NCBI RefSeq assembly: GCF_013782625.1
Contig: NZ_CP056199.1
Span: 3,428,588 to 3,492,587, forward strand
Reading direction: 5' to 3'
From: Enterobacter sp. RHBSTW-00994
GTDB lineage: Bacteria > Pseudomonadota > Gammaproteobacteria > Enterobacterales > Enterobacteriaceae
DNA length: 64,000 nucleotides
Positions within the stretch are counted from its first letter, which is position 1, and every line of letters begins with the position of its first letter. The notes beneath the pieces are model-generated. The model had not been told where the DNA came from, searched no databases, and saw nothing but the letters and a program-made list of their open reading frames with translations. The position numbers were made by a program, and so were the translations under genes. Below are positions 9,159 through 22,555 of this stretch, in pieces.

Positions 9159-10229
9159 CTACTTTTCTTCTATTTCTATTGCGGGTACATCAGGCCACGC
9201 ATGCACCACCGCTTTTATCAGCGTCGCCAGTGGAATCGCAAAGAACACTCCCCAGAATCCCCATAATCCGCCAAAGATGACCACCGACAAGATGATCACC
9301 AGCGGATGCAGATTCACCGCCTCGGAGAACAGAACGGGCACAAGCAGGTTCCCGTCCAGCCCCTGGATAATCAGATAAACCGCAAAACAGCTCCAGAACT
9401 CAGTCCCCAAACCAAACTGGAACAACGCCACACCAATGACAGGAAGGGTGACAACGAATGCGCCAATATACGGAATGAGAACAGAGAACCCCACCAGCAC
9501 CGCTAACAGTAAAGAATAGTTCAGGCCAAAAATCAGGAATCCAATCCAGGTTGCGACGCCGACCACAATCATCTCAAGCACTTTGCCACGGATGTAATTG
9601 GTGATCTGTTGATTCATCTCTTCCCATACCTGCCCTGCCAGACCACGATTACGTGGCAAGATACGACGCACCGCGTTCAGCATCTGCTCTTTGTCTTTAA
9701 CCAGGAAGAAGACCATCAGCGGAACCAGAACCAGATACACCGCCAGCGTCAGTAGCCCAACCAACGATGCCAGGGAATATTTCACGACTGAATCACCCAT
9801 TGTCATTATGCGGGCGCGCATATTTTCCGCCATCGCGTCAATGATCCCGGCATCCATGAGGGCAGGATAACGACGAGGCAGTGTGGCGGCAAAATCAGAG
9901 AGTTTATTGAGCATTCCGGGCATATCGCGAATCAGGTAGATCCCCTGCTGCCAGGCAACAGGCATCACCACAAACGCCATGAGGAGTAGTATCCCGACAA
10001 ATAGCACCAGCACAATACTGGTCGCCCAACGTCGGGAACAGCCGATGTGCTCCAGGCGCACCGTTGGCCACTCCAGCAAATACGCCAGAACAATCGCGAC
10101 CAGCAGAGGCGCAAGCAGGCCGCTAAAGAAGAACAAAATACCGAACCCGGCAACCAGAATAACCAGCAAAGCAATGGCTTCTGGGTCGCTAAAACGACGC
10201 CGATACCACTGCATTAACATTTCAAGCAT
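9159..10229 (-). CDS. perM: AI-2E family transporter PerM
   Basis: Inner membrane protein of the AI-2E family (TqsA/PerM type), once annotated as a permease; its substrate is not known. 356 residues with about eight hydrophobic segments, including ALLVILVAGFGILFFFSG near residue 20, VGLLTLAVYLVLVPLMVFFLV in the middle and a C-terminal cluster of helices around residues 210-330. The conserved GLWGFWGVFFAIPLATLIKA segment near the C-terminus is typical. It is convergent with bcp and divergent from bepA. The extreme C-terminus differs from E. coli. Confidence 0.93.
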   Translation of the reverse strand: MLEMLMQWYRRRFSDPEAIALLVILVAGFGILFFFSGLLAPLLVAIVLAYLLEWPTVRLEHIGCSRRWATSIVLVLFVGILLLMAFVVMPVAWQQGIYLIRDMPGMLNKLSDFAATLPRRYPALMDAGIIDAMAENMRARIMTMGDSVVKYSLASLVGLLTLAVYLVLVPLMVFFLVKDKEQMLNAVRRILPRNRGLAGQVWEEMNQQITNYIRGKVLEMIVVGVATWIGFLIFGLNYSLLLAVLVGFSVLIPYIGAFVVTLPVIGVALFQFGLGTEFWSCFAVYLIIQGLDGNLLVPVLFSEAVNLHPLVIILSVVIFGGLWGFWGVFFAIPLATLIKAVVHAWPDVPAIEIEEK

Positions 10230-10360
10230 GCAACCCTTCCCTGAATCTGATGGCAGGACGATGAGAGGGAATTGTATCTAACTGTCACAAAAAAGACTTT
10301 CGCTTTTTGTATGTATGCAACGTTTAGCAAAAGGCCGGTGAATAAGATTTTCTTCAGGGC

Positions 10361-10391
10361 GTAACACGGCTACACTCGCAAAGCAGTCTAA
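10361..10391 (+). promoter_or_regulatory. Candidate sigma-E promoter for bepA
   Basis: GTAACAC at 10361 resembles the sigma-E -35 box GGAACTT (AAC kept) and GTCTAA at 10386-10391 matches the -10 box, 18 bases apart. E. coli bepA (yfgC) is a known sigma-E target. The match is by eye only. Confidence 0.4.
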
Positions 10392-10451
10392 GGTGAACGA
10401 TACATGGGTTCGCTGGTCAAATTAGCACATCCACACTACAGGGCAGAGGTT

Positions 10452-11915
10452 ATGTTCAGGCAGTTGAAAAAAACTCTGGTTGCCACGCTTATCGCTGCGA
10501 TGAGCATGGGTCAGGTGATGCCCGCTTTCGCTGACTCGGCCGATACATTGCCGGATATGGGTACATCAGCAGGAAGCACGCTCTCCATCGGGCAAGAGAT
10601 GCAGATGGGCGATTATTATGTCCGTCAGTTGCGCGGTAGTGCGCCGCTGATCAATGACCCACTGCTGGTGCAATACATTAACGGCCTCGGAATGCGCCTT
10701 GTCGCTCACGCTGACTCGGTCAAAACCCCTTTCCATTTCTATTTAATTAATAATGACGAAATCAACGCCTTTGCCTTCTTTGGCGGCAATGTGGTGTTGC
10801 ATTCGGCGTTATTCCGTTACTCCGATAACGAAAGCCAGTTGGCTTCGGTCATGGCTCACGAAATTTCACACGTCACACAACGTCACCTGGCTCGTGCCAT
10901 GGAAGACCAGAAACGAAATGCTCCGCTGACCTGGGTTGGTGCTCTGGGGTCCATTCTGCTGGCTATGGCAAGCCCCCAGGCGGGAATGGCGGCCCTGACC
11001 GGAACGCTGGCGGGGACACGCCAGGGTATGATCAGTTTTACCCAGCAAAACGAACAGGAAGCGGACCGAATCGGGATTCAGGTCTTACAACGCTCAGGTT
11101 TTGATCCACAAGCCATGCCAAGCTTCCTTGAGAAATTACTCGATCAGGCGCGTTACTCAACGCGGCCACCTGAAATTTTGCTGACGCACCCCCTGCCAGA
11201 AAGCCGCTTGTCTGATGCACGTAACCGCGCCAACCAGATGCGCCCGATAGTGGTGCAGTCATCGCAAGACTTCTATATGGCAAAAGTGAGAACGCTCGGC
11301 ATGTATAAGTCCGGGCGTAACCAGCTCACCAGCGATATCCTGGATTCGCTGTCGAAAGGCAACGTGCGTGAAAAAAACGCGGCACAATACGGTCAGGCTT
11401 TGCAGGCTATGGAAGCCAGTAAATACGATGATGCACGTAAGGCGCTTCAGCCGCTGCTGACTGCCGATGCGAACAACCCGTGGTATCTCGATCTCTCAAC
11501 GGATATCGATCTGGGGCAGAAAAAAACCACTGACGCGATCAACCGCCTGAAGGCGGCTAAAGATCTGCGCACTAATCCAGTTTTGCAACTGAACCTGGCA
11601 AATGCTTACTTACAAGGTGGTCAGGCAGCAGAAGCCGCAACCCTTCTCAATCGCTACACCTTCAACAATAAAGACGATCCGAACGGCTGGGATCTGCTGG
11701 CACAAGCTGAATCGCAGCTCGGTCATCGCGATCAGGAACTGGCCGCTCGCGCAGAAGGCTTTGCCCTGACAGGTCGTCTTGACCAGGCGATTTCCTTGTT
11801 AAGCAGCGCCAGTGCACAAGTTAAACTGGGCAGCCTGCAACAGGCCCGTTACGATGCGCGTATCGATCAGTTACGCTCGCTACAGCAACGCTTTAAACCG
11901 TATGAAAGGATGTAA
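10452..11915 (+). CDS. bepA: Periplasmic chaperone and metalloprotease BepA
   Basis: Maintains outer membrane proteins: helps LptD assembly and degrades stalled LptD and BamA. 487 residues, as in E. coli. A Sec signal peptide ends near AFADSAD (residue about 27). An M48 protease domain follows, with HEISH near residue 136 and a downstream zinc-ligand Glu in EQEADRIG near 201. The C-terminal half is TPR repeats (around residues 310-480). The start at 10452 (MFRQLKK), preceded by AGAGGTT, is preferred over an in-frame ATG 48 bases upstream because it opens the signal peptide. It is followed by yfgD after 11 bases. Confidence 0.95.
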   Translation: MFRQLKKTLVATLIAAMSMGQVMPAFADSADTLPDMGTSAGSTLSIGQEMQMGDYYVRQLRGSAPLINDPLLVQYINGLGMRLVAHADSVKTPFHFYLINNDEINAFAFFGGNVVLHSALFRYSDNESQLASVMAHEISHVTQRHLARAMEDQKRNAPLTWVGALGSILLAMASPQAGMAALTGTLAGTRQGMISFTQQNEQEADRIGIQVLQRSGFDPQAMPSFLEKLLDQARYSTRPPEILLTHPLPESRLSDARNRANQMRPIVVQSSQDFYMAKVRTLGMYKSGRNQLTSDILDSLSKGNVREKNAAQYGQALQAMEASKYDDARKALQPLLTADANNPWYLDLSTDIDLGQKKTTDAINRLKAAKDLRTNPVLQLNLANAYLQGGQAAEAATLLNRYTFNNKDDPNGWDLLAQAESQLGHRDQELAARAEGFALTGRLDQAISLLSSASAQVKLGSLQQARYDARIDQLRSLQQRFKPYERM

Positions 11916-11926
11916 AAGGAGAGTTC

Positions 11927-12286
11927 ATGTCTGAGGCGGTAAAAATCTATCACAACCCTCGTTGCTCCAAGAGTCGCGACACGTTGAGTCTGCTGAAATC
12001 TAACGGCATCGATCCAGATGTGGTTCTGTATCTTGAAACACCGCCAGATGCCGCGACGCTTCGCCAGCTTGTGAGTATGCTGGGTATGCCGAGTGCCAGA
12101 GACTTGATGCGCCAGAAAGATGAGTTGTATAAGTCGCTCAGTCTGGATGATATGCATCTTACGGAAGATGAGCTGATTCAGGCGATGGTTAAACATCCGA
12201 AGCTGATCGAACGCCCTATTGTGGTGGCTAACGGTCAGGCTCGTATTGGACGCCCACCGGAAAGTGTTCTGGAGATTGTTAGCTAA
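11927..12286 (+). CDS. yfgD: ArsC-family (arsenate reductase-like) thioredoxin-fold protein YfgD
   Basis: 119-residue member of the ArsC/Spx family. The HNPRCSKSRDTL motif near residue 10 carries the single family Cys, and the C-terminal RPIVVANGQARIGRPPE region matches the Arg-containing oxyanion site of ArsC enzymes. No ars genes are nearby and the gene is conserved next to bepA, so a role in arsenate reduction is not supported by context; function is open. The ribosome site AAAGGAGAG is strong. It is convergent with hda. Confidence 0.9.
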   Translation: MSEAVKIYHNPRCSKSRDTLSLLKSNGIDPDVVLYLETPPDAATLRQLVSMLGMPSARDLMRQKDELYKSLSLDDMHLTEDELIQAMVKHPKLIERPIVVANGQARIGRPPESVLEIVS

Positions 12287-12301
12287 TTCAGGGTATCGCT
12301 G

Positions 12302-12329
12302 GCCGGGAAAAGTATAGTCACTACCCGGC
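12302..12329. terminator. Hairpin between yfgD and hda
   Basis: GCCGGG at the left pairs with CCCGGC at the right around a 16-base loop, in the 46-base gap between convergent stops. It has no U-run, so a repeat-type end structure is as likely as an intrinsic terminator. Confidence 0.4.
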
Positions 12330-12332
12330 AAG

Positions 12333-13034
12333 CTACAGTTTCAGTGTATCTTTAACAAACGGGATCGTGAGCTTGCGCTGCGCGGTAATCGATGCACGAT
12401 CGAGTTGATCAAGCGTATCGAAGAGCGTACGCATCTCGCGATCCAGACGTTTTAGCAAAAAACGCCCCACATCTTCCGGAAGCTCAAAACCACGTAACCG
12501 CGCCCGCAGTTGCAAGGCCTGAAGTTTATCTTCATCAGACAATGGCTGCAGTTTGTAGATTTGTCCCCAGTCGAGACGAGAGGCCAGGTCTGGTAAACCC
12601 AGGTTAAGCTGGCGCGGCGGGCGATCGCCGGTAATCAGTAAGCGGGTTTTACCCGACTCCAGAATACGGTTATAGAGATTAAACATCGCCATTTCCCACG
12701 GCTCATCTCCGGCAATACATTCGATATTATCGATGCAGACCAGCGAGAGATATTCCATGCCATCCAGAACTTCCGGTACGAACCAGGTACGTTTATCCAG
12801 CGGCACATAACCAACAGCATCGCCACGGGCAGAGAGTTCAGCACAAGCGGCATGCAAAAGATGACTCCGCCCAGCGCCTTCGCGTGACCAGATATAGATG
12901 TATCCGCTGTGTTCCTGGCGCAGCACATTTTGCAGCGCAGCCAGTAAAGAGGGGTTATCACCCGGCCAGAAACTCGCAAAAGTTTCGTCGTCAGGTAGAT
13001 AAAGTGGCAGAGAGAGCTGTGCCGGTCCGTTCAG
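12333..13034 (-). CDS. hda: DnaA-inactivating protein Hda, CTG start
   Basis: AAA+ protein that, bound to the DNA-loaded beta clamp, triggers ATP hydrolysis on DnaA and limits initiation to once per cycle. 233 residues when started at the CTG at 13034, the length of E. coli Hda. The N-terminus then contains the clamp-binding motif QLSLPL (residues 6-11). A GAGG ribosome site lies 6 bases upstream, and an in-frame TAA lies six codons before the CTG with no ATG, GTG or TTG between. Starting at the next usable codon (GTG at 12926) would delete the clamp motif. The ATP-binding loop reads [13 protein letters not shown] and Walker B is VCIDNIE. It lies downstream of uraA on the same strand. Confidence 0.95.
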   Translation of the reverse strand: MNGPAQLSLPLYLPDDETFASFWPGDNPSLLAALQNVLRQEHSGYIYIWSREGAGRSHLLHAACAELSARGDAVGYVPLDKRTWFVPEVLDGMEYLSLVCIDNIECIAGDEPWEMAMFNLYNRILESGKTRLLITGDRPPRQLNLGLPDLASRLDWGQIYKLQPLSDEDKLQALQLRARLRGFELPEDVGRFLLKRLDREMRTLFDTLDQLDRASITAQRKLTIPFVKDTLKL

Positions 13035-13098
13035 AAATACCTCAACCAGATCTTACATAAAATCGGCAAAGAGTTTATCACGGAACCTGCGAGGAGAG

Positions 13099-13123
13099 AA
13101 CCGGGCGGATCGCCCGCCCGGTT
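13099..13123 (-). terminator. GC-rich hairpin between uraA and hda
   Basis: A near-perfect inverted repeat with AACCGGGCG at the left end and a matching CGCCCGGTT at the right, immediately after the uraA stop. The minus-strand U-run is poor, so some read-through into hda is possible. Confidence 0.5.
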
Positions 13124-13129
13124 TTACGA

Positions 13130-14419
13130 TCAATGCGACGTGTTTTCGCTGTCTTCAGCATCCAGAACATCTTCTTCAGGGCGCAGAACAGAGATCAGTT
13201 TGAAGATCAGGCTCAAGCCAACGCCGACAATGGTCGCCAGCGCCATACCTTTCAGCTCAGCTGCACCAATGTGCACCTTCGCGCCACTCACCCCAATAAT
13301 CAGGATAACGGAGGTCAGGATCAGGTTCTGCGCTTTGCTGTAATCCACTTTGGATTCGATCAGCACACGAATACCGGATGCGCCGATGACGCCGTACAGC
13401 AGCAAGGAAACGCCGCCCATCACCGGAACAGGGATTATCTGGATAGCCGCCGCCAGTTTACCCACGCAGGAGAGCAGAATCGCGAAAATTGCCGCCCCAC
13501 CGATCACCCAGGTACTGTACACGCGGGTGATCGCCATAACACCGATGTTTTCACCATAGGTCGTGTTTGGTGTGGACCCAAAGAAACCGGAGATGATGGT
13601 TGAAAGGCCGTTCGCAAACATAGAACGGTGCAGACCCGGATCGCGAATCAGATCACGCTTCACAATGTTTGCCGTGACTACCAGGTGGCCTACGTGCTCA
13701 GCAATGACCACCAGCGCGGCAGGCAGAATGGTGAAAATGGCAAACCACTCGAAGCGTGGCGTATAGAACGTTGGCAGCGCAAACCAGTGAGCCTGCGCAA
13801 TTGGCGTAGTATCGACAACCCCCATCGCGAAGGAGAGCGCATAACCTGCCAGCACACCAATCAGGATAGGAATAATGGCCATAAAACCACGGAACAGCAC
13901 TGAACCAAATACCGTCACACCCAGCGTGACCAGCGAGATGATAATGGTTTTAGAATCCGGGGACTGACCATCGGCAGGCAGCAGGCCAGCCATATTCGCC
14001 GCGACGCCGGCCAACTCCAGACCAATGACGGCAACGATTGCGCCCATCGCCGCAGGCGGGAACATCACATCCAGCCAGCCCGTACCAGCTTTCTTCACAA
14101 TGAAGGAGACCAGGCAGAACAGCACACCACACATAATAAAGCCACCCAGCGCCACTTCATAACCCAGCGGCAACAACAGCAGAACGGGCGAGATAAAGGC
14201 AAAGCTGGAACCCAGATAAGCAGGAATTTTCCCCTTACAGATAAAGAGGTAAAGCAGCGTCCCGACGCCATTAAACAGCAGTACGGTGGCCGGGTTAATG
14301 TGAAACAGGATTGGCACCAGCACGGTTGCACCAAACATGGCGAACAGGTGCTGCAAACTAAGCGGGATTGTCTGTAAAAGCGGCGGTCTTTCACTCACCC
14401 CGATAGTACGGCGCGTCAT
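13130..14419 (-). CDS. uraA: Uracil:proton symporter UraA
   Basis: Inner membrane uracil permease of the NAT/NCS2 family. 429 residues as in E. coli, with about 14 membrane helices. The family motif appears as GFFGSTPNTTYGENIG near residue 280, and the substrate-binding Glu regions (the FAIFTILPAALVVIAEHVGH segment, Glu near 241) are present. It lies downstream of upp on the same strand behind a hairpin, so uracil import is coupled to phosphoribosylation by Upp. The C-terminal tail is short and acidic. Confidence 0.96.
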   Translation of the reverse strand: MTRRTIGVSERPPLLQTIPLSLQHLFAMFGATVLVPILFHINPATVLLFNGVGTLLYLFICKGKIPAYLGSSFAFISPVLLLLPLGYEVALGGFIMCGVLFCLVSFIVKKAGTGWLDVMFPPAAMGAIVAVIGLELAGVAANMAGLLPADGQSPDSKTIIISLVTLGVTVFGSVLFRGFMAIIPILIGVLAGYALSFAMGVVDTTPIAQAHWFALPTFYTPRFEWFAIFTILPAALVVIAEHVGHLVVTANIVKRDLIRDPGLHRSMFANGLSTIISGFFGSTPNTTYGENIGVMAITRVYSTWVIGGAAIFAILLSCVGKLAAAIQIIPVPVMGGVSLLLYGVIGASGIRVLIESKVDYSKAQNLILTSVILIIGVSGAKVHIGAAELKGMALATIVGVGLSLIFKLISVLRPEEDVLDAEDSENTSH

Positions 14420-14466
14420 AGTGTTTTCCTTAAGTATTGTGGGTTGGTTGTGTTTTTATTCAAAAA

Positions 14467-14492
14467 AAAGCCGACTATCAAAGTCGGCTTTT
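14467..14492 (-). terminator. Terminator or attenuator between upp and uraA
   Basis: AAAAGCCGACT and AGTCGGCTTTT form a stem with a short loop and a run of eight T on the minus strand. It lies between the upp stop (14507) and the uraA start (14419), so uraA expression needs read-through or its own promoter. Confidence 0.8.
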
Positions 14493-14506
14493 TATTCGTT
14501 ATTCGA

Positions 14507-15133
14507 TTATTTAGTACCAAAAATCTTATCGCCGGCATCGCCAAGCCCCGGGATAATGTACCCGTGCTCGTTCAGCCCCTGGTCGATAGAAGCAGTGTAC
14601 AACTCAACGTCCGGGTGTGCTTTTTCCAGCGCAGCAATACCCTCAGGTGCGGCAACCAGAACCAGAACTTTAATGCTGCTACAACCTGCTTTTTTCAGCA
14701 GATCGATGGTGGCAATCATTGAGCCACCCGTTGCCAGCATGGGATCAACCACCAGCGCCATGCGCTCGTCGATGTTGGACACCAATTTCTGGAAGTACGG
14801 GACGGGTTCGAGAGTTTCTTCGTTACGGTAGATACCCACCACGCTGATACGCGCGCTTGGTACGTGCTCAAGCACACCTTCCATCATACCCAGACCTGCT
14901 CGCAGGATTGGCACAACGGTAATTTTCTTACCTTTAATCTGCTCAACCTGTACCGGGCCGTTCCAGCCTTCGATGGTCACTTTTTCAGTTGCCAGGTCAG
15001 AGGTTGCTTCGTAAGTCAGCAAGCTACCCACTTCCGATGCCAGTTCGCGAAAACGCTTCGTGCTGATGTCATGCTCACGCATCAGGCCCAGCTTGTGTTT
15101 AACGAGTGGGTGTTTCACTTCCACAATCTTCAT
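14507..15133 (-). CDS. upp: Uracil phosphoribosyltransferase Upp
   Basis: Salvages uracil to UMP with PRPP in the cytoplasm. 208 residues as in E. coli. The PRPP-binding loop [11 protein letters not shown] is at about residue 130, and the uracil-binding [11 protein letters not shown] segment is near the C-terminus. The start at 15133 ([11 protein letters not shown]) follows GAGGAGAAAGAGA; an upstream in-frame start at 15229 lacks a ribosome site. It is paired with the uracil permease uraA downstream. In E. coli purMN diverges from upp directly; here a 6-phospho-beta-glucosidase gene has been inserted between them. Confidence 0.97.
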   Translation of the reverse strand: MKIVEVKHPLVKHKLGLMREHDISTKRFRELASEVGSLLTYEATSDLATEKVTIEGWNGPVQVEQIKGKKITVVPILRAGLGMMEGVLEHVPSARISVVGIYRNEETLEPVPYFQKLVSNIDERMALVVDPMLATGGSMIATIDLLKKAGCSSIKVLVLVAAPEGIAALEKAHPDVELYTASIDQGLNEHGYIIPGLGDAGDKIFGTK

Positions 15134-15271
15134 TCTCTTTCTCCTCTGAGGTGGCAACCGCAAAAAAATCGCCGGATTATACCGCTTTTTTCGGATTACG
15201 CCATACCCGTCTTGCTTGACGTCGATCAAGCAAAGTGGTTAATGCACCGTTACAGATTATAAAACAGACAA

Positions 15272-15297
15272 AAAAGCCGGAGAGGATCCCGGCTTTT
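15272..15297. terminator. Terminator after the 6-phospho-beta-glucosidase gene
   Basis: AAAAGCCGG and CCGGCTTTT enclose a seven-base loop; T-runs follow on both strands, stronger on the minus strand. It isolates the inserted gene from upp. Confidence 0.85.
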
Positions 15298-15352
15298 GTT
15301 TTTACAGTCTCTCTTTGCGCAAGAGAGCTATGAAGAGGACATCGGGCTGTGG

Positions 15353-16822
<1,470 letters not shown>

Positions 16823-16826
16823 TTAC

Positions 16827-16840
16827 AGAAACCGGTTTCA
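16827..16840. promoter_or_regulatory. LacI/GalR-family operator, proximal copy
   Basis: GAAACCGGTTTC is a perfect 12-base palindrome followed by A, within one base of TGAAACCGGTTTCA, the site I recall for the E. coli beta-glucoside repressor AscG. It lies 44 bases upstream of the glucosidase start, a position suited to blocking its promoter. Confidence 0.75.
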
Positions 16841-16883
16841 GTTCGATGATGTGCAAAGGCTAAGAGGGTTGCAAGCAGATTAC

Positions 16884-16897
16884 CGAAACCGGTTTCA
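16884..16897. promoter_or_regulatory. LacI/GalR-family operator, distal copy
   Basis: A second GAAACCGGTTTC core followed by A, centred 57 bases from the first. Two identical cores so close together, in front of a beta-glucoside gene, make chance unlikely and suggest cooperative binding or a small loop. Confidence 0.75.
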
Positions 16898-16983
16898 TTT
16901 TCGTGAACAGAGTCAAGTTTGAAGGCGTTAGATGGGTGTAGCCGTAAAAAAATCCCCAGGGATATTTCTCTTGCAGAATAGGC

Positions 16984-16999
16984 TCGCAAACGTTTGCCT
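16984..16999. promoter_or_regulatory. PurR operator upstream of purMN
   Basis: TCGCAAACGTTTGCCT matches the PurR consensus at 14 of 16 bases, with a perfect CGCAAACGTTTGC core, 62 bases before the purM start. Confidence 0.9.
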
Positions 17000-17058
17000 G
17001 GACTGTTAGAATTGCGCCGATTTTTCTTACTATGCAATGCAATCGCGTGGGGACTTGA

Positions 17059-18737
<1,679 letters not shown>

Positions 18738-18744
18738 TTTATCA

Positions 18745-18766
18745 AGCCGGCGATAGCCGGCTTTTT
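18745..18766 (+). terminator. Terminator of purMN
   Basis: AGCCGG pairs with CCGGCT across a short loop and is followed by five T. It lies immediately after the purN stop. Confidence 0.9.
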
Positions 18767-18839
18767 AATGCCTGCAAAAGACAAAAACTGTAAAAAATCA
18801 GCCTGTTTAGGGCTGATTACCTGTTGTATAGTCGGTTTA

Positions 18840-18868
18840 CTGTCATACTTTTCTGGCACTGTTGGACA
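18840..18868 (+). promoter_or_regulatory. Possible Pho box upstream of ppk
   Basis: CTGTCAT at 18840 matches a Pho-box half site and CTGGCAC follows 13 bases later; the usual spacing is 11. E. coli ppk-ppx is reported to respond to PhoB. The imperfect spacing keeps confidence low. Confidence 0.3.
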
Positions 18869-18945
18869 TATCGTGGAAATGCTCGCCATAATAAGGACGA
18901 GACGGATTTACCACGTCCTGTGATTGAACTGGAGTGTGAGCTGTA

Positions 18946-21006
18946 ATGGGTCAGGAAAAGTTATACATCGAGAAAGAGCTAAGCTGGTTAGCATTCAACG
19001 AACGTGTGCTTCAGGAAGCGGCTGATAAAAGTAACCCGCTGATTGAGCGTATGCGTTTTTTGGGTATTTATTCCAATAACCTGGATGAATTCTACAAGGT
19101 TCGCTTTGCGGAACTGAAGCGGCGAATCATCATCAGCGAAGAGCAGGGCTTAAATTCGCACTCGCGTCATTTGCTTGGAAAAATTCAGGCTCGCGTATTG
19201 AAAGCCGATCAGGAATTTGACGGTCTGTACAACGAACTGCTGCTGGAAATGGCACGCAACCAGATCTTCCTGATCAACGAACGCCAACTTTCCGTCAACC
19301 AACAAAACTGGCTACGCCACTACTTCAAACAGTATCTGCGTCAGCACATTACCCCTATTCTGATTAACCGCGAAACCGACCTGGTGCAGTTCCTGAAGGA
19401 TGACTACACCTACCTTGCAGTGGAGATTATTCGCGGCGACACCATTCGCTACGCGCTGCTGGAGATCCCATCCGATAAGGTTCCGCGCTTCGTGAATCTG
19501 CCACCAGAAACGCCACGCAGACGCAAACCAATGATTCTGCTGGATAACATTCTGCGCTATTGTCTGGATGACATCTTCAAAGGCTTCTTCGATTACGATG
19601 CGTTAAACGCTTATTCCATGAAGATGACCCGTGACGCCGAATATGACCTGGTGCACGAGATGGAAGCCAGTCTGATGGAGCTGATGTCGTCCAGCCTGAA
19701 ACAGCGTCTGACTGCTGAGCCGGTTCGCTTTGTTTATCAGCGCGATATGCCAGATGCCATGGTGGAAATGCTGCGCGAGAAACTGACGATCTCCCGGTAT
19801 GATTCCATTGTTCCCGGCGGCCGTTATCATAACTTTAAAGACTTTATTGGTTTCCCAAATGTCGGCAAAGCCAATCTGGTGAATAAACCGCTGCCGCGCC
19901 TGCGCCATATCTGGTTTGATAAATTCCGCAATGGGTTCGATGCCATCCGCGAACGCGATGTATTGCTCTATTATCCGTATCATACTTTTGAGCATGTGCT
20001 GGAGTTGTTGCGCCAGGCGTCGTTCGATCCGAACGTGTTGGCGATTAAGATCAACATTTACCGTGTAGCAAAAGATTCGCGCATTATCGACGCCATGATC
20101 CATGCCGCGCACAACGGCAAGAAAGTCACCGTGGTGGTCGAACTGCAGGCGCGATTTGACGAAGAAGCGAATATCCATTGGGCCAGACGTCTAACGGAAG
20201 CTGGCGTACACGTTATCTTCTCTGCCCCTGGATTGAAGATCCACGCCAAACTGTTCCTGGTCTCCCGTAAAGAAGGTGAGGACGTGGTGCGTTATGCCCA
20301 TATCGGTACAGGTAACTTTAACGAGAAAACGGCACGGATTTACACCGACTACTCGTTACTGACCGCCGATGCTCGTATTACCAATGAAGTTCGCCGGGTC
20401 TTCAACTTTATCGAAAATCCATACCGCCCAGTAAGCTTTGACTACCTGCTGGTTTCTCCGCAAAACTCACGTCGTCTGCTGTACGAGATGATCGACAAAG
20501 AGATCGCCAATGCGCAAAAAGGCTTATCGTCCGGCATTACGCTGAAGCTTAATAACCTTGTCGATAAAGGTCTGGTGGATCGCCTGTATGCAGCATCCAG
20601 CTCAGGCGTACCGGTTAATCTGCTTATCCGCGGCATGTGCTCATTGATCCCGGAACTGGAAGGCATCAGTGATAATATCCGCGTGATCAGCATTGTTGAT
20701 CGCTATCTGGAACACGACCGGATATATGTTTTCGACAATGCTGGCGATAAGCAGGTTTATCTTTCTTCTGCGGACTGGATGACACGCAATATTGATTACA
20801 GAATAGAAGTGGCAACGCCACTGCTTGATCCGCGACTGAAGCAGCAAATTCTCGATATTATCGAGCTCCAGCTAAGCGATACGGTGAAAGCGCGCTATAT
20901 CGACAAAGAACTGAGTAACCGCTATGTACCGCGTGGCAATCGCCGCAAAGTGCGGTCACAACTGGCGATTTACGACTACATCAAATCACTCGAGCAACCT
21001 GATTAA
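18946..21006 (+). CDS. ppk: Polyphosphate kinase Ppk1
   Basis: Makes long-chain inorganic polyphosphate from ATP, a membrane-associated enzyme important in stress. 686 residues (E. coli 688). N-terminal, head and two PLD-like domains are present. The autophosphorylated His is in [13 protein letters not shown] near residue 432, and the second catalytic His in [11 protein letters not shown] near 590. [18 protein letters not shown] is the HKD-like partner motif. ppx follows after only 3 bases, so both the maker and the degrader of polyphosphate are on one message. Confidence 0.97.
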   Translation: MGQEKLYIEKELSWLAFNERVLQEAADKSNPLIERMRFLGIYSNNLDEFYKVRFAELKRRIIISEEQGLNSHSRHLLGKIQARVLKADQEFDGLYNELLLEMARNQIFLINERQLSVNQQNWLRHYFKQYLRQHITPILINRETDLVQFLKDDYTYLAVEIIRGDTIRYALLEIPSDKVPRFVNLPPETPRRRKPMILLDNILRYCLDDIFKGFFDYDALNAYSMKMTRDAEYDLVHEMEASLMELMSSSLKQRLTAEPVRFVYQRDMPDAMVEMLREKLTISRYDSIVPGGRYHNFKDFIGFPNVGKANLVNKPLPRLRHIWFDKFRNGFDAIRERDVLLYYPYHTFEHVLELLRQASFDPNVLAIKINIYRVAKDSRIIDAMIHAAHNGKKVTVVVELQARFDEEANIHWARRLTEAGVHVIFSAPGLKIHAKLFLVSRKEGEDVVRYAHIGTGNFNEKTARIYTDYSLLTADARITNEVRRVFNFIENPYRPVSFDYLLVSPQNSRRLLYEMIDKEIANAQKGLSSGITLKLNNLVDKGLVDRLYAASSSGVPVNLLIRGMCSLIPELEGISDNIRVISIVDRYLEHDRIYVFDNAGDKQVYLSSADWMTRNIDYRIEVATPLLDPRLKQQILDIIELQLSDTVKARYIDKELSNRYVPRGNRRKVRSQLAIYDYIKSLEQPD

Positions 21007-21009
21007 CCT

Positions 21010-22551
21010 ATGCCGATAAATGATAATACTCCACGACCGCAGGAGTTCGCTGCGGTTGACCTCGGTTCTAACAGCTTCCACATGGTCATCGCCCGTGAGG
21101 TAGATGGGGCGATGCAAATCATCGGCCGTCTGAAACAGCGTGTGCATCTGGCCGATGGTCTTGATGAACGCAGCATGCTTAGCGAAGAAGCGATGGAGCG
21201 AGGCCTGAATTGCCTGTCACTTTTTGCTGAACGTCTGCAGGGATTTTCGCCCTCCAGCGTGTGTATTGTCGGAACACATACGCTGCGCCAGGCACTGAAT
21301 GCGCCTGAGTTTCTCAAACGCGCGGAAAAAGTGATCCCCTACCCGATTGAGATCATCTCAGGTAACGAAGAAGCACGTCTGATTTTTATGGGCGTGGAAC
21401 ATACTCAGCCGGAGAAAGGCCGCAAGCTGGTTATTGATATCGGCGGTGGGTCGACAGAACTGGTCATTGGTGAAGATTTCGAACCTCGCCTGGTCGAGAG
21501 CCGCAGAATGGGGTGCGTCAGCTTCGCACAGATGTATTTCCCAGGCGGAACCATCACTCGTGAAAACTTCCAGCGTGCACGTATGGCTGCGGTACAAAAG
21601 CTGGAATCCCTTGCCTGGCAGTATCGCATTCAGGGCTGGAACGTCGCACTCGGCGCGTCTGGCAGCATTAAGGCCGCGCATGAAGTGTTGCTGGCGATGG
21701 GTGAAAAAGATGGCTTTATTACCCCAGAACGACTGCAAATGCTAACCGAAGAGGTGCTCAAACATAAGAGCTTTGACGCTTTGAGCCTGCCCGGTCTGTC
21801 CGATGAACGTAAAGCGGTGTTTGTACCGGGTCTTGCCATCCTCTGCGGCGTATTTGATTCACTGGCGATCCGTGAATTGCGCCTTTCTGATGGGGCACTG
21901 CGTGAAGGTGTACTGTATGAAATGGAAGGCCGTTTCCGCCATCAGGATATTCGCAGCCGTACCGCACAAAGTTTGGCAAATCAGTACAATATCGACCGTG
22001 AACAGGCCAAACGCGTACTGGAAACAACGACTCACATGTACGAGCAGTGGCAAGAGCAGAATCCTAAGCTCGCGCATCCGCAACTGGAAGCTCTGCTAAA
22101 ATGGGCAACCATGCTGCACGAAGTCGGGCTGAATATTAACCACAGCGGGATGCATCGCCATTCGGCATATATTCTGCAAAACAGCGACTTACCCGGCTTC
22201 AACCAGGAACAGCAAACCATGATGGCGACGCTGGTACGCTATCACCGTAAAGCCATCAAGCTCGATGACCTGCCGCGCTTCACGCTGTTTAAGAAAAAAC
22301 AGTTCCTGCCGCTGATTCAACTGCTGCGTCTGGGTGTTTTGCTGAATAACCAGCGTCAGGCCACGACGACGCCACCGACGTTAAAACTGAAGACCGATGA
22401 TCATCACTGGACACTGAGTTTCCCGCATGACTGGTTTAGCCAGAATGCGCTGGTACTGCTGGATCTGGAAAAAGAGCAACAGTACTGGGAAGCCGTCACT
22501 GGGTGGCTGTTAAAAATTGAAGAGGAAAGTGCGCCCGACGTCGCGGCGTAA
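21010..22551 (+). CDS. ppx: Exopolyphosphatase Ppx
   Basis: Removes terminal phosphate from polyphosphate chains; a relative of GppA. 513 residues as in E. coli. Actin-like ATPase-fold motifs [15 protein letters not shown] at the N-terminus and [13 protein letters not shown] near residue 145, with the catalytic Glu in GNEEARLIF near 121. A C-terminal HD-like helical domain includes the [20 protein letters not shown] segment. It is the second gene of the ppk-ppx operon and converges with pdeF, whose stop is only 5 bases away. Confidence 0.96.
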   Translation: MPINDNTPRPQEFAAVDLGSNSFHMVIAREVDGAMQIIGRLKQRVHLADGLDERSMLSEEAMERGLNCLSLFAERLQGFSPSSVCIVGTHTLRQALNAPEFLKRAEKVIPYPIEIISGNEEARLIFMGVEHTQPEKGRKLVIDIGGGSTELVIGEDFEPRLVESRRMGCVSFAQMYFPGGTITRENFQRARMAAVQKLESLAWQYRIQGWNVALGASGSIKAAHEVLLAMGEKDGFITPERLQMLTEEVLKHKSFDALSLPGLSDERKAVFVPGLAILCGVFDSLAIRELRLSDGALREGVLYEMEGRFRHQDIRSRTAQSLANQYNIDREQAKRVLETTTHMYEQWQEQNPKLAHPQLEALLKWATMLHEVGLNINHSGMHRHSAYILQNSDLPGFNQEQQTMMATLVRYHRKAIKLDDLPRFTLFKKKQFLPLIQLLRLGVLLNNQRQATTTPPTLKLKTDDHHWTLSFPHDWFSQNALVLLDLEKEQQYWEAVTGWLLKIEEESAPDVAA

Positions 22552-22555
22552 CGGC

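Noticed and set aside
12333..12926. hda starting at the GTG at 12926
   Set aside because: It removes the QLSLPL clamp motif and 36 conserved residues; the CTG at 13034 restores the normal length.
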